Assembly (NCBI RefSeq): GCF_004801905.1
Contig: NZ_SSSN01000007.1
Location: forward strand, 235,954 to 299,953
Direction: 5' to 3'
Length of the DNA: 64,000 nt
Origin: Orlajensenia flava
Lineage (GTDB): Bacteria; Actinomycetota; Actinomycetes; Actinomycetales; Microbacteriaceae
The notes beneath the pieces are model-generated. The model ran no database searches, had not been told where the DNA came from, and worked only from the letters and a program-made list of their open reading frames with translations. Position numbers and translations under genes: made by a program. Below, piece by piece: positions 1 to 9,164 of the stretch (the stretch's first letter is position 1; the number at the start of each line of letters is the position of its first letter).

Positions 1-1139
1 ATGTGCAGGCGTTCGAGCTGGTCGCCCGCGTCCCGCACGTAGCGGCGCACCGCGCTGTCGGTCCACACGCCGTCGCTGTACCCGAAGAAGCGGAGGTGGA
101 GCTCGATGAGCTTGGACACCGCGTCGATGGTGTCGTTGTCGAACCGCAGCTCCCGCAGCCGTCGGCGCGCGAGCTTGGCCCCCACGACGTCGTGGTGGTG
201 GAAGGTCACGGCGCCCGCCGCCTCGAGCCTGCGGGTGGCCGGCTTGCCGATGTCGTGCAGCAGGGCGGCGAGGCGCAGCACGAGGTCGGGGGAGCGCAGC
301 ACACCGCGGGCCTTCTCGTAGGCGATCGCCTGCTCGAGGACGGTGAGGCTGTGCTGGTAGACGTCCTTGTGATGGTGGTGCTCGTCCATTTCCAGGCGCA
401 GCGCGGGCAGTTCGGGCAGCACCTCCGCCGCCAGACCGGTGTCGACGAGCAGCTCGAGCCCTCGGCGCGGGTCGTCGGTCCGCAGCAGCTTGGAGAGCTC
501 CTCGTTCACCCGCTCGGCCGAGATGCGACGGATGCTGGGGGCCAGCTCCTCGAGGGCGGCCTCGGTCGCGTCGTCGACGAGGAAGTCGAGCTGCGCCGTG
601 AAACGGCAGGCCCGCAGCATCCGCAGGGGGTCGTCGCCGAAGGAGGAGGAGGGGGCGGATGGCGTGCGCAGCCGTCCCTCGAGCATGTCCTCGATGCCGC
701 CGGATGGATCGACCAGCTGCAGCTGAGGCAGACGCAGGGCCAGCGCGTTGACGGTGAAGTCGCGCCGCAGCAGGTCCGCCTCGAGCGACGTACCGAAGAC
801 GACGTCGGGCTTGCGACTCGTGCCGTCGTAGCTGTCCGCGCGGTAGGTGGTGACCTCGACGGTCTCCCCGGCGATCTTCGCCCCGATCGTGCCGAACTGC
901 CTCCCGATGTCCCAGTGCGCCTCGCTGATCGGGCGAACGATGTCGAGGATCTGCTCGGGGGTGGCATCCGTTGCGAAGTCGAGGTCGTTGGCGACTCGGC
1001 CGAGGAAGGCGTCGCGCACAGGTCCGCCGACGAGGGCGAGCTCGTGGCCGGCGGCGGCGAATGCCGCGGACAGCCGCGTGACCGGCGCACTTTCGGCTAC
1101 CTCGCCCAGGCGCACGAGTGCTTCGGCGACGCTGTGCAT
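1..1139 (-). CDS. pcnA: CCA tRNA nucleotidyltransferase (3' end beyond window)
   Basis: Adds or repairs the 3' CCA of tRNAs, which matters here because neither tRNA gene in this window encodes CCA. Reading leftward from ATG 1139, the product starts MHSVAEALVRLG and shows the nucleotidyltransferase GG-x-VRD motif followed by NDLDF with the metal-binding acidic pair, then an RRDFTVNAL segment, and an HD-type LLHDIGKP motif near residue 265. The C-terminus lies outside the window. A candidate -10 (TAGGCT on the minus strand, 1147-1152) ends 7 nt before the ATG, suggesting a leaderless transcript. It is divergent from the DUF6049 gene, as is usual in actinobacteria. Confidence 0.93.
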   Translation of the reverse strand, partial: MHSVAEALVRLGEVAESAPVTRLSAAFAAAGHELALVGGPVRDAFLGRVANDLDFATDATPEQILDIVRPISEAHWDIGRQFGTIGAKIAGETVEVTTYRADSYDGTSRKPDVVFGTSLEADLLRRDFTVNALALRLPQLQLVDPSGGIEDMLEGRLRTPSAPSSSFGDDPLRMLRACRFTAQLDFLVDDATEAALEELAPSIRRISAERVNEELSKLLRTDDPRRGLELLVDTGLAAEVLPELPALRLEMDEHHHHKDVYQHSLTVLEQAIAYEKARGVLRSPDLVLRLAALLHDIGKPATRRLEAAGAVTFHHHDVVGAKLARRRLRELRFDNDTIDAVSKLIELHLRFFGYSDGVWTDSAVRRYVRDAGDQLERLH

Positions 1140-1203
1140 GCTTCACAGCCTAAACGGCACGGCCGCGCCCGGCGCGCTCAGGAGGCGCTCCGGTGCCACG
1201 CCG

Positions 1204-1209
1204 TAGAAT
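1204..1209 (+). promoter_or_regulatory. Candidate -10 box of a leaderless promoter
   Basis: TAGAAT ends exactly 7 nt before ATG 1217 and no ribosome binding site is visible, so transcription would begin at or next to the start codon. The same spacing recurs at several other genes in the window. Inferred from sequence only. Confidence 0.45.
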
Positions 1210-1216
1210 CGCCCAC

Positions 1217-3520
1217 ATGACGGCCGCGATGACCCCTGCGCTCCGGCCGGCGCACCGGCATCCGGCACGCGCGCGCATCGTGACGGCGCTGATCATCGCC
1301 CTTCTCGCCCTCGCGCTGCCGCTGGTATCGTCACCGGATGCCGCGAGCGCTGCCGAGTCCGGAGTGAGCGTGGCGGTGTCCGCGGCTCAGCCGCAACTGG
1401 GGCCCGGACAGGACCTGCACGTCGACGTGACCGTCACCAACGCGGGATCGGACGCGATCGCCGCGGGTTCCCTCACCCTCGTGCTCGACCGCACGCGCAT
1501 CGCGACCCGCTCCGCACTCGACGCGTGGTTCGGGTCGGACGACGTCGCGCTGCCGGACGGCCCGTCCGCCGCCGCTCCGACCCCCCGACTCCTCCCCGCC
1601 GGGACGACCGTCATCCCTCTCACCATCCCCGCAGCGTCGATCGGGCTCGACGGCGCGGACTGGGGTGTCCGAGGGCTGGTCGCGAGCTTCACGGCCGATC
1701 CCGATACGACCGCGCAGGGTCGGGGCGTGCTCACCTGGTACGCCGGGCAGCCAGTCGCTCCCGTGCCGATGGCCGTCGTCCGCCCCATCACGGCGCCGCC
1801 CGCCGCGACCGGCCTGCTCTCCGCCGACGACCTCACCAAGCTCACCCGTCCCGGCGGCATCCTCACCCGGCAACTCGACGGCGTCACCGGACGCGAGGTT
1901 GCGGTGGGCATCGACCCGATGATCATCGCCTCCATCCGCGTGCTCGGAACGGCCGCGCCGACATCCGCCACCGACTGGCTGGCGCGCCTCGCCTCTCTGC
2001 CCAACGAGACCTTCGCACTCGGGTACGCCGATGCCGACCCCTCGACGCAGGCCCAGGCCGGGTACCCGGCCCTCCTGGCACCCACCTCCCTGGCCTACGC
2101 GATCGACGCGAAGAACTTCCCGGCGGGCGCGACCCCGACCACGAATGCCACTCCCAGCGTCGCCCCGACGCCCACCCCGGCCCCCACGACGACTCCGGTT
2201 CCTGATCTGGCGTCGTTGCTGGCGTGGAACTACACCGCGACCGGCATCGCGTGGCCTCTGACGGGTGGGGTGAAGGCCTCCGACCCGGCGTTCTTCGCGG
2301 CAAGTGGCCTGACCACATCGATCGTCTCGAGTGACGACCTCGCGAGTGCTCCGGCCACGACCCCTCGCGCCTCAGCCACGGCTGGCGGCAACCGAATCGC
2401 CATCGCCGACGCCCGACTCTCGGCAGCCGCCAGCAGGGCGGCGACCGCCCTCACCGACGACGGATGGCGCGCCTCGGTGGATGAGGCAGCAGCCGTACTC
2501 GCCGTCGCGGCGACCGATTCGGCCGGCGCGCCCGTGCTCGCGGCGCTCGACCGTGGCTGGCCCCCCACCTCCACGCGTCTGCCCGACACGCTCGATGCGC
2601 TGTCGGGGCTGCCGTGGGCCGCCCCGGCGGGGTTCTCGACGGCTCTCGCCGCAACACCAGACGCCGTCACGCTGAGCGACGGGAACGAGAGCGCCCTACG
2701 CACCTCTGCCGCCATCCGACTCGCGACAGGGGAGGCTCAGCTCGGGGCCTTCTCCAGCGCACTCGCCGACCCGGCACCCCTGACGGGTGACGAGCGGTCA
2801 CGGGTGCTTGCGCTCCTCGGCGTGGGATGGGCGAGTGAGCCGGCCTATTGGGCGACCGCGGTCGACGACCACGAGACCAGAACGCAGTCGATCCTGGGCT
2901 CGGTCTCCGTCGTGCCATCCAGTGACGTCCTCGTCGTCGGCAGCCCGACCCACATCCCCGTCACCATCAAGAACGCGTACTCGTCCCCCGTGGATGTCAC
3001 CATCCGTGCCGTGCCGTCGAACGGGCGACTCGTCGTCGACCAGACCATCGAGGCCACCATCCAGGCTGGGTCGACCAACACGGTCAACATCCCGGTCACG
3101 GCCCAGATCGGTAGCGGTCCGGTGGAACTGACAGTGACCGCGTTCAGTCCGACCGGCGTGCAGTTGAGCCCGTCATCGACCATCGGTGTCAATGTGCAGG
3201 CCGACTGGGAGGGCCTCGGTGCCCTCATCATCGGCGTGCTGGCGGTGGGCTTCTTCGGCATCGGCATCTGGCGGAGCATCCGTCGCCGGCGGCGCGAGCG
3301 TGCGACTGTCGGGGATAGCGCGGCGGATGGCGCGACAGCGACATCGGGTGCGGGGGATGCGACCCCGGATGGCTCGACCGCGGGTGTGGGGAACGCGACT
3401 CCGGATCGGGCGGATGAGCAGGCCGATGGCACGAACGATTCCGCGGGTGCACCTGCCATCCCGGAGCGCACCAAGGCGCCCGAGCACGTCGCCGAAGATG
3501 ATGGCGACGCCCGTGGCTGA
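1217..3520 (+). CDS. DUF6049 family secreted/membrane-anchored envelope protein
   Basis: A 767-residue protein with an Arg-rich N-terminus followed by a hydrophobic signal segment ending near SPDAASAAES, a long extracellular region containing a Pro/Thr-rich stretch (TPTPAPTTT), and a C-terminal transmembrane helix (ALIIGVLAVGFFGIG) followed by a basic stop-transfer RRRRRERA and an acidic low-complexity tail. The family is of unknown function and commonly lies just upstream of murJ in actinobacteria, which points to the envelope. I chose ATG 1217 over the upstream in-frame start at 1193 because of the promoter-like TAGAAT 7 nt before it. The 3' end overlaps the murJ start. Confidence 0.82.
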   Translation: MTAAMTPALRPAHRHPARARIVTALIIALLALALPLVSSPDAASAAESGVSVAVSAAQPQLGPGQDLHVDVTVTNAGSDAIAAGSLTLVLDRTRIATRSALDAWFGSDDVALPDGPSAAAPTPRLLPAGTTVIPLTIPAASIGLDGADWGVRGLVASFTADPDTTAQGRGVLTWYAGQPVAPVPMAVVRPITAPPAATGLLSADDLTKLTRPGGILTRQLDGVTGREVAVGIDPMIIASIRVLGTAAPTSATDWLARLASLPNETFALGYADADPSTQAQAGYPALLAPTSLAYAIDAKNFPAGATPTTNATPSVAPTPTPAPTTTPVPDLASLLAWNYTATGIAWPLTGGVKASDPAFFAASGLTTSIVSSDDLASAPATTPRASATAGGNRIAIADARLSAAASRAATALTDDGWRASVDEAAAVLAVAATDSAGAPVLAALDRGWPPTSTRLPDTLDALSGLPWAAPAGFSTALAATPDAVTLSDGNESALRTSAAIRLATGEAQLGAFSSALADPAPLTGDERSRVLALLGVGWASEPAYWATAVDDHETRTQSILGSVSVVPSSDVLVVGSPTHIPVTIKNAYSSPVDVTIRAVPSNGRLVVDQTIEATIQAGSTNTVNIPVTAQIGSGPVELTVTAFSPTGVQLSPSSTIGVNVQADWEGLGALIIGVLAVGFFGIGIWRSIRRRRRERATVGDSAADGATATSGAGDATPDGSTAGVGNATPDRADEQADGTNDSAGAPAIPERTKAPEHVAEDDGDARG

Positions 3521-5141
3521 CGGCGGCATCGGTCGCGCAAGTGCCTTCCTGGCGTCGGGAACGGTCGTCTCGCGCATCCTCGGCTTCGTCAAGGCCATCG
3601 TGCTCGCGAGCACGATCGGGGCCCTGGGCGTCAGCGCCGACATGTTCGCGGTCGCCAACCAACTGCCCAACACGATCTACGTCATCGTCGCCGGCGGCGT
3701 GCTGAGCGCCGTGCTCGTGCCGCAGATCGTGCGTGCGAGCCTGCACGCCGACGGGGGAAGCGGCTACATCAACAAGCTCGTGACGCTGGCTCTCGTCATC
3801 CTGGCGGCGGCGACCGTCGTCGCGGTGCTGCTCACGGCCCCGATCACCCATCTGTACAGCATCGGGATCAGCGACGACAAGCGTGCGCTGGCGACGGCCT
3901 TCGCGTACTGGTGCCTGCCCCAGATCTTCTTCTACGGTCTCTACACGGTGTTAGGCGAGATCCTCAACGCCCGTCGTGCGTTCGGCCCGTTCACCTGGGC
4001 GCCCGTACTCAACAATGTCGTGGCGATCCTGGGCCTCGTCGCCTTCGTCATCCTGTTCGGCTCCGACCCGACCGGACACCGGGCGATCTCCTCGTGGACT
4101 CCTGGAATGATCGCCCTGCTCGCGGGCAGTGCGACGCTGGGGGTCGTCGCGCAATCGACGGTGCTCTTCCTGTTCTGGCGGCGAGTCGGACTTCGCTATC
4201 GGCCGGACTTCCGCTGGCGAGGCGTCGGTCTCGGCAGCGCGGGACGGATGGCGGGCTGGACGTTCGGCATGCTCCTGCTCACGACTTTCGCCGGCATCGT
4301 CGAGACCAACGTCGTGATTCTGGCGACGTCGCCCGAGGCTCGCGACGCATCCGTCGGCGCTTTGAACAACGCGTGGCTCATCTTCATGCTGCCGCACTCG
4401 GTCATCGCCGTGTCGATAGCGACGGCCTACTTCACCCGGATGGCCGAGCACGCCGCCCACGACAGGCTCGCGGACCTGAGGACGGACATCTCCGCATCCA
4501 TCCGCGGCATCAGCCTCATCATCGTTCTGGCTGCCGGCGTGCTCATCGTGTGCGCCTATCCCTTCGCCGCGGTGTTCGTCAACAACGACTTCACGCAGAC
4601 GGCCGCCCTCGGCACGGTCATCATCTGCTATCTCTTCGGGTTGGTGCCGTTCTGCATCCTGTTCGTCGTTCAGCGCTCGTTCTACGCCCTCGGTGACACC
4701 AGGACCCCGTTCTTCTTCACGCTGTTCCAGACGGTGCTGGTCTCGGTGCTGGTGCTCATCTGCATGAGTCTCCCGAGCGCGCTCATCACGCCCGGCGTGG
4801 CGCTGTCGGTCTCCATCGCCGGGACGGCACAGCTCCTCCTCGCCGCCTTCCTTCTGCGCCGGCGTCTCGACGGCATCGACTCGGTACGGATCGCCGCATC
4901 GCTGGCTCGCTACGCCGCGGCATCCATCATCCCGATCGGCCTCGGCATCCTGCTTCTCGTGCTCCTCGGTGGCACGCGCGAGGGCGGCTTCGCTGTATCC
5001 GGGCGTCCGCAGGCGATCGTCTCGATGATCGTCATCGGCGCGGTCATGGCCGTGACCTACTTCGGCGCGCTCTGGGTGCTGAAGGCCCCCGAGCTCCGCA
5101 CGTTCGCAGAGCCGGTGGTGGCGCGTCTCCGTCGCCGCTGA
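3498..5141 (+). CDS. murJ: Lipid II flippase MurJ (MviN family)
   Basis: Polytopic membrane protein of 547 residues with about 14 hydrophobic helices. It opens with the family-typical ASAFLASGTVVSRILGF segment and belongs to the MOP superfamily that flips lipid-linked peptidoglycan precursor across the membrane. The start is one of two adjacent ATGs (3498 or 3501), both overlapping the end of the DUF6049 gene by about 20 nt, which implies translational coupling. Some actinobacterial MurJ proteins carry a cytoplasmic pseudokinase extension; none is present here, the protein ending soon after the last helix with ARLRRR. Confidence 0.92.
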   Translation: MMATPVADGGIGRASAFLASGTVVSRILGFVKAIVLASTIGALGVSADMFAVANQLPNTIYVIVAGGVLSAVLVPQIVRASLHADGGSGYINKLVTLALVILAAATVVAVLLTAPITHLYSIGISDDKRALATAFAYWCLPQIFFYGLYTVLGEILNARRAFGPFTWAPVLNNVVAILGLVAFVILFGSDPTGHRAISSWTPGMIALLAGSATLGVVAQSTVLFLFWRRVGLRYRPDFRWRGVGLGSAGRMAGWTFGMLLLTTFAGIVETNVVILATSPEARDASVGALNNAWLIFMLPHSVIAVSIATAYFTRMAEHAAHDRLADLRTDISASIRGISLIIVLAAGVLIVCAYPFAAVFVNNDFTQTAALGTVIICYLFGLVPFCILFVVQRSFYALGDTRTPFFFTLFQTVLVSVLVLICMSLPSALITPGVALSVSIAGTAQLLLAAFLLRRRLDGIDSVRIAASLARYAAASIIPIGLGILLLVLLGGTREGGFAVSGRPQAIVSMIVIGAVMAVTYFGALWVLKAPELRTFAEPVVARLRRR

Positions 5142-5306
5142 CGACCGGGCGTGCGACGCTGAGCGCGGGAGATTCGCGGGCACCATCAGCGGGTTCACGC
5201 CTCATCGCCCGCGATCGGCGGGGTGGAATACCCGCCGCCTACACTGTGTTGTATCGGTCAGCGAGCGTCCATCCCGGTCGCGCGCCGCGTTTCACAAGGA
5301 GTTCCA

Positions 5307-6272
5307 GTGCGTCAGCTCATCATCATCGGATCGGGCCCTGCCGGTTACACGGCGGCCATCTACGCCGCCCGTGCGCAGTTGCAGCCCCTTCTCATCGCCA
5401 GCTCGGTGGAGGCCGGCGGCGAACTGATGAACACCACCGAGGTGGAGAACTTCCCGGGCTTCCCGGAGGGCATCCAAGGACCCGAGCTCATGATGTCGAT
5501 GCAGCAGCAGGCTGAGCGCTTCGGCACCGAGGTCGTCTACGACGACGTGGTGCGCCTCGAACTCGACGGCGACGTCAAGAAGGTCACCCTCGGCTCGGGG
5601 GTCACGCACGAGGCTCAGGCCGTCATCTTCGCCACCGGCTCGGCCTATCGCAAGCTCGGCCTCTCCGACGAGGAGCGTCTGTCGGGTAGAGGCGTGTCCT
5701 GGTGCGCGACGTGCGACGGCTTCTTCTTCAAGGAGAAGGTCATCGCGGTCGTCGGCGGCGGTGACTCGGCGATGGAGGAGGCGACGTTCCTCAGCCGCTT
5801 CGGTTCCAAGGTCGTCGTCATCCACCGCAAGGACACCCTTCGAGCGTCGAAGATCATGCAGGAGCGCGCGTTCAACGACCCCAAGATCGAGTTCGTCTGG
5901 AACAGCGAGGTCGTCGGCATCACGGGAACGGATGCCGTCACCGGGCTCATCCTTCGCGACACCGTTGACGGGTCGGAGCGTGAGCTCGAGGTCGGTGGAC
6001 TGTTCATCGCCATCGGCAACGACGCGCGCACCCACCTCGTCCATGGTCAGCTCGACTTGACCACCGAGGGCACCATCGCTGTCGATGGTCGAAGCTCGAA
6101 GACTTCCCTCACCGGGGTTTTCGCTGCCGGCGACGTGATCGATCCCCACTACCGCCAAGCGGTCACCGCTGCCGGCTCGGGAACGGTGGCCGCCTTGGAC
6201 GCCGAACACTACCTGGCCCAGCTCGGCGACTCGGTCGTCGCTGAGGCCGAGGAGATCGTCGCAGCCCACTGA
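5307..6272 (+). CDS. trxB: Thioredoxin-disulfide reductase
   Basis: A 321-residue flavoprotein that uses NADPH to reduce thioredoxin. Visible motifs: N-terminal FAD-binding GSGPAGYTAAIYAARA, the redox-active CATC in WCATCDGFFF, the NADPH-binding GGGDSAMEEA, and the C-terminal FAD motif FAAGDVIDPHYRQ. GTG 5307 is chosen because AAGGAG (5296-5301) lies 5 nt upstream; the open frame continues upstream to 5223 but without family similarity. It is followed after 45 nt by its substrate gene trxA, presumably in one operon. Confidence 0.96.
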   Translation: MRQLIIIGSGPAGYTAAIYAARAQLQPLLIASSVEAGGELMNTTEVENFPGFPEGIQGPELMMSMQQQAERFGTEVVYDDVVRLELDGDVKKVTLGSGVTHEAQAVIFATGSAYRKLGLSDEERLSGRGVSWCATCDGFFFKEKVIAVVGGGDSAMEEATFLSRFGSKVVVIHRKDTLRASKIMQERAFNDPKIEFVWNSEVVGITGTDAVTGLILRDTVDGSERELEVGGLFIAIGNDARTHLVHGQLDLTTEGTIAVDGRSSKTSLTGVFAAGDVIDPHYRQAVTAAGSGTVAALDAEHYLAQLGDSVVAEAEEIVAAH

Positions 6273-6317
6273 GGCCGCGCATCCGTTTCACCATCGTTTC
6301 AACAAAGGAGATCAGCA

Positions 6318-6641
6318 ATGACCGCACGTGCAGTCACCGACGCCACCTTCGACCAAGAAGTGCTGAAGAGTGACAAGACCGTTCTCGTCGACTTCTGGGC
6401 CGAGTGGTGCGGCCCGTGTCGCGCCGTGAGCCCCATCCTCGACCAGATCGCGACGGAGCACTCCGACAAGCTCGAGATCGTCAAGGTCAACGTCGACGAG
6501 AACCCGCAGCTCGCGATGAAGTACCAGATCACCTCCATCCCCGCGATGAAGGTGTATCAGGGTGGCGAGGTCGTCAAGACCGTCATCGGTGCCAAGCCGA
6601 AGCCCGCCCTCGAAGCCGACCTGGCCGCCTACCTCGCGTAG
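6318..6641 (+). CDS. trxA: Thioredoxin
   Basis: Small cytoplasmic disulfide reductant of 107 residues, the normal thioredoxin length. The active site WAEWCGPCR is present, together with the conserved cis-Pro region (ITSIPAMKVY). AAAGGAG precedes the ATG. It is the last gene of the trxB-trxA unit and is followed by a strong hairpin terminator at 6663. Confidence 0.97.
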   Translation: MTARAVTDATFDQEVLKSDKTVLVDFWAEWCGPCRAVSPILDQIATEHSDKLEIVKVNVDENPQLAMKYQITSIPAMKVYQGGEVVKTVIGAKPKPALEADLAAYLA

Positions 6642-6662
6642 CCGGCAACCTGGTCGAACCCA

Positions 6663-6693
6663 GACCCGCCCGGCTCACGCCGGGCGGGTCTTT
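6663..6693 (+). terminator. Rho-independent terminator after trxA
   Basis: Perfect 12-bp GC-rich stem (6663-6674 with 6679-6690), a TCAC loop, then TTT. It separates trxB-trxA from the aminotransferase gene. Confidence 0.8.
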
Positions 6694-6765
6694 CGCGTCC
6701 CGGGCCCGTCACAGCCCGCGGGGCACCACCAATAGCATGGACATCTCACAGAACGGATTCCTCCC

Positions 6766-8073
6766 GTGACCGAACAGCTCCCGACCGGCACCAACCTCGA
6801 CCCGTGGTTCGACCACTACGCCGAGCGAGCCGCCGGTCTGCGCGCCTCGGAGGTGCGTGCTTTGTTCGCCGTCGCATCACGGCCCGAGGTGGTCTCACTC
6901 GCGGGGGGCATGCCGTTCGTGTCTGCGCTTCCGGAGGATCTCGTGCAGGGCTCCATCGATGAAGTCATGCGCACCGAGGGACCTGTAGCACTGCAATACG
7001 GCTCTGGTCAGGGATTTCCTCGACTCCGTGAGCAGATCCTCGACGTCATGGCGCTTGAGGGGATTCGCGCCAACGCCGACGACATCGTGGTGACGACCGG
7101 CTCTCAGCACGCACTCGAGCTGGTCAGCAAGCTTTTCCTCGATCCAGGTGACGTCGTGCTGGCCGAGGGACCCAGCTACGTGACGGCCATGGTGATCTTC
7201 CGCTCCTATCAGGCTGACGTCGATCACGTGCCGATGGATGAGCACGGCCTCATTCCCGAGGCGCTTCGGGAGCACATCGCGGCGTTGCGTTCGCAAGGGC
7301 GCACGATCAAGCTTCTCTACACGATCCCGAGCTTCCACAACCCGGCAGGAGTGACACTGTCGTGGGAGCGTCGGCTGGAGATCCTCCAGATCGCTCGCGA
7401 GAACGACATCCTCGTGCTGGAGGACAACCCGTACGGGCTGCTCTACTTCGACCGCCCAGCACCCGACGCTCTCCGTTCGGTCGAGGAGGAGGGCGTCATC
7501 TACCTCGGGACCTTCTCGAAGACCCTGGCCCCCGGCTTCCGGGTCGGATGGGCGCTCGCTCCTCATGCGATCAGGGAGAAGCTCGTCCTCGCGAACGAGG
7601 CCGCCATTTTGTGCCCGAGCTCGTTCAGCCAGTTGGTCATCTCCAAATATCTGGAGACGGCCGATTGGAAGGGGCAGATCAACACCTTCCGCGGGGTCTA
7701 CCACGAGCGCAAGAACGCCATGATCTCGGCACTCGAGGAGCATCTGCCCGAGTTCAGTTGGACCAATCCTCACGGCGGGTTCTATGTGTGGGTGACCATG
7801 CCCGAGCCGCTGGACTCCAAGGCCATGCTCCCTCGTGCCGTCAAAGAACTGGTCGCCTTCACTCCGGGGACGGCCTTCTACGGAGACGGGGGAGGGCGTC
7901 AGAACCTGCGGCTCTCGTTCTGCTATCCGACCTCCGACCAGATCAGACTCGGCGTCCGGCGTCTGGCCAACGTCGTGCGCGGCGAACTCGATCTGCTCGA
8001 GACCTTCGCCGGCACGGGCAGCCTCACCGACACTGGCGCTCACCGCTTCACCACCCCCACCGACATGGCCTGA
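6766..8073 (+). CDS. PLP-dependent class I/II aminotransferase
   Basis: A 435-residue fold-type I aminotransferase of the 2-aminoadipate/aromatic (LysN-like) group. Features: substrate-loop SLAGGMPFVS, YTIPSFHNPAGV for cofactor and substrate contact, LEDNPYG, and the PLP-lysine motif GTFSKTLAPGFRVGW. There is no N-terminal GntR-type DNA-binding domain, so it is an enzyme and not a MocR regulator. The start is GTG 6766. It is followed after 10 nt by the ligase-like gene, so the two are probably co-transcribed; a gene pair of this kind near parB is common in Microbacteriaceae. The exact substrate cannot be read from sequence. Confidence 0.85.
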   Translation: MTEQLPTGTNLDPWFDHYAERAAGLRASEVRALFAVASRPEVVSLAGGMPFVSALPEDLVQGSIDEVMRTEGPVALQYGSGQGFPRLREQILDVMALEGIRANADDIVVTTGSQHALELVSKLFLDPGDVVLAEGPSYVTAMVIFRSYQADVDHVPMDEHGLIPEALREHIAALRSQGRTIKLLYTIPSFHNPAGVTLSWERRLEILQIARENDILVLEDNPYGLLYFDRPAPDALRSVEEEGVIYLGTFSKTLAPGFRVGWALAPHAIREKLVLANEAAILCPSSFSQLVISKYLETADWKGQINTFRGVYHERKNAMISALEEHLPEFSWTNPHGGFYVWVTMPEPLDSKAMLPRAVKELVAFTPGTAFYGDGGGRQNLRLSFCYPTSDQIRLGVRRLANVVRGELDLLETFAGTGSLTDTGAHRFTTPTDMA

Positions 8074-8083
8074 CAGGGAAACG

Positions 8084-9034
8084 ATGACCACTCACGACGT
8101 TCTCGACATCACCGTTCTCGCCGGCGGAATCTCGCACGAGCGTGATGTCTCACTGCGTTCGGGCCGTCGGGTTGCCGACGCGCTGGCTTCTGCGGGTCAC
8201 ACGGTGCGCGTGATCGACCCGGACGCCCACCTCCTCGATAAGCTCGCTGACCATCACCCGGACCTGATCTGGCCCGCTTTACACGGTAAGACCGGCGAGG
8301 ACGGTGCTCTTCTGGGGTTGCTCGACGCCGCGGGTCATCCCACCGTGGCAGCCGGAGGCGAGAGTGCTGCGCTCGCCTGGTTCAAGCCGATCGCCTCGAC
8401 CCTGGTACGAAGAGCTGGACGAGACGTTCCGCAGTCCATCACCCTGACCCGCGAGACCTTCCGCGATCTCGGCGCCGCTCGAGTGCTGGACGTCGTGCGC
8501 TCGGCGCTGGATGGCATCGTGGTCGTCAAGCCGTCCGAAGGTGGATCGGCGCAAGGTGTCTCGATCGTGCGCGACCCGGGTCAATTGCCGCGCGCGATGG
8601 TCGACGCCTACACCTACTCCGACCTCGTCGTGATCGAGCGGTATATCGAAGGCACCGAGGTGACCGTCGCTGTAATCGATGTCGGTGATGGGCCCGAGGC
8701 GCTTCCCATCGTCGAGATCGAGCCTGTCAATGGAACGTTCACGTTCGACGCGCGCTATAACGCGGGGGAGACCCGGTTCTTCACGCCAGCGCGACTGAGC
8801 GAGGAGACAGCAAGGAAGACGGCTGACGCGGCCGTGGCCACTCACAGGCTCCTGAGCCTCGGGCACCTGTCCCGCGTCGACTTCATCGTCGACCAGGCCG
8901 GCGAGCCGTGGTTCCTCGAAGCCAACGTCCTCCCGGGACTGACGGAGACTTCGCTCGTCCCGCAGGCAATCGCTGCATCAGGTCGAAGCCTGGCGGACAC
9001 CTACTCGCAAATCGCGCGTGCTGCCCTCGGCTGA
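8084..9034 (+). CDS. D-alanine--D-alanine ligase family ATP-grasp protein
   Basis: A 316-residue ATP-grasp ligase. N-terminal GGISHERDVSLRSGRRVA is the Ddl signature, followed by HGKTGEDGALLGLL, the ATP-binding loop VVKPSEGGSAQGV, and C-terminal LEANVLPGLTETSLVPQA. Ddl makes the D-Ala-D-Ala dipeptide of peptidoglycan, but the second motif is LEANVLPG here instead of the usual EVNTLPG, and the gene sits next to an aminotransferase. It may therefore be a secondary ligase and not the housekeeping Ddl. ATG 8084 is used because family similarity starts there. Confidence 0.78.
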   Translation: MTTHDVLDITVLAGGISHERDVSLRSGRRVADALASAGHTVRVIDPDAHLLDKLADHHPDLIWPALHGKTGEDGALLGLLDAAGHPTVAAGGESAALAWFKPIASTLVRRAGRDVPQSITLTRETFRDLGAARVLDVVRSALDGIVVVKPSEGGSAQGVSIVRDPGQLPRAMVDAYTYSDLVVIERYIEGTEVTVAVIDVGDGPEALPIVEIEPVNGTFTFDARYNAGETRFFTPARLSEETARKTADAAVATHRLLSLGHLSRVDFIVDQAGEPWFLEANVLPGLTETSLVPQAIAASGRSLADTYSQIARAALG

Positions 9035-9035
9035 C

Positions 9036-9049
9036 GTTTCACGTGAAAC
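9036..9049. promoter_or_regulatory. parS: parS site 1
   Basis: Perfect copy of the 14-bp palindromic ParB-binding centromere GTTTCACGTGAAAC. It starts one base after the ligase stop codon and is the first of three copies in the 130-bp gap before parB. Confidence 0.95.
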
Positions 9050-9086
9050 TCCTCGACGGCCGGTTGCACGTCGCCAACACTCCGAC

Positions 9087-9100
9087 GTTTCACGTGAAAC
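9087..9100. promoter_or_regulatory. parS: parS site 2
   Basis: Second perfect GTTTCACGTGAAAC in the gap between the converging ligase and parB genes, 51 bp from site 1. Confidence 0.95.
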
Positions 9101-9145
9101 GGCCCGTCGATGCGTCCCTCTGGCGTCGGTGAGCCAACGAGATGT

Positions 9146-9159
9146 GTTTCACGTGAAAC
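9146..9159. promoter_or_regulatory. parS: parS site 3
   Basis: Third perfect GTTTCACGTGAAAC, 59 bp from site 2 and only 5 bp beyond the parB stop codon. Confidence 0.95.
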
Positions 9160-9164
9160 GTGGG

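Noticed and set aside
3-1220. 405-residue plus-strand open frame
   Set aside because: Low-information Arg/Val/Glu-rich translation opposite the clear CCA-adding enzyme gene.
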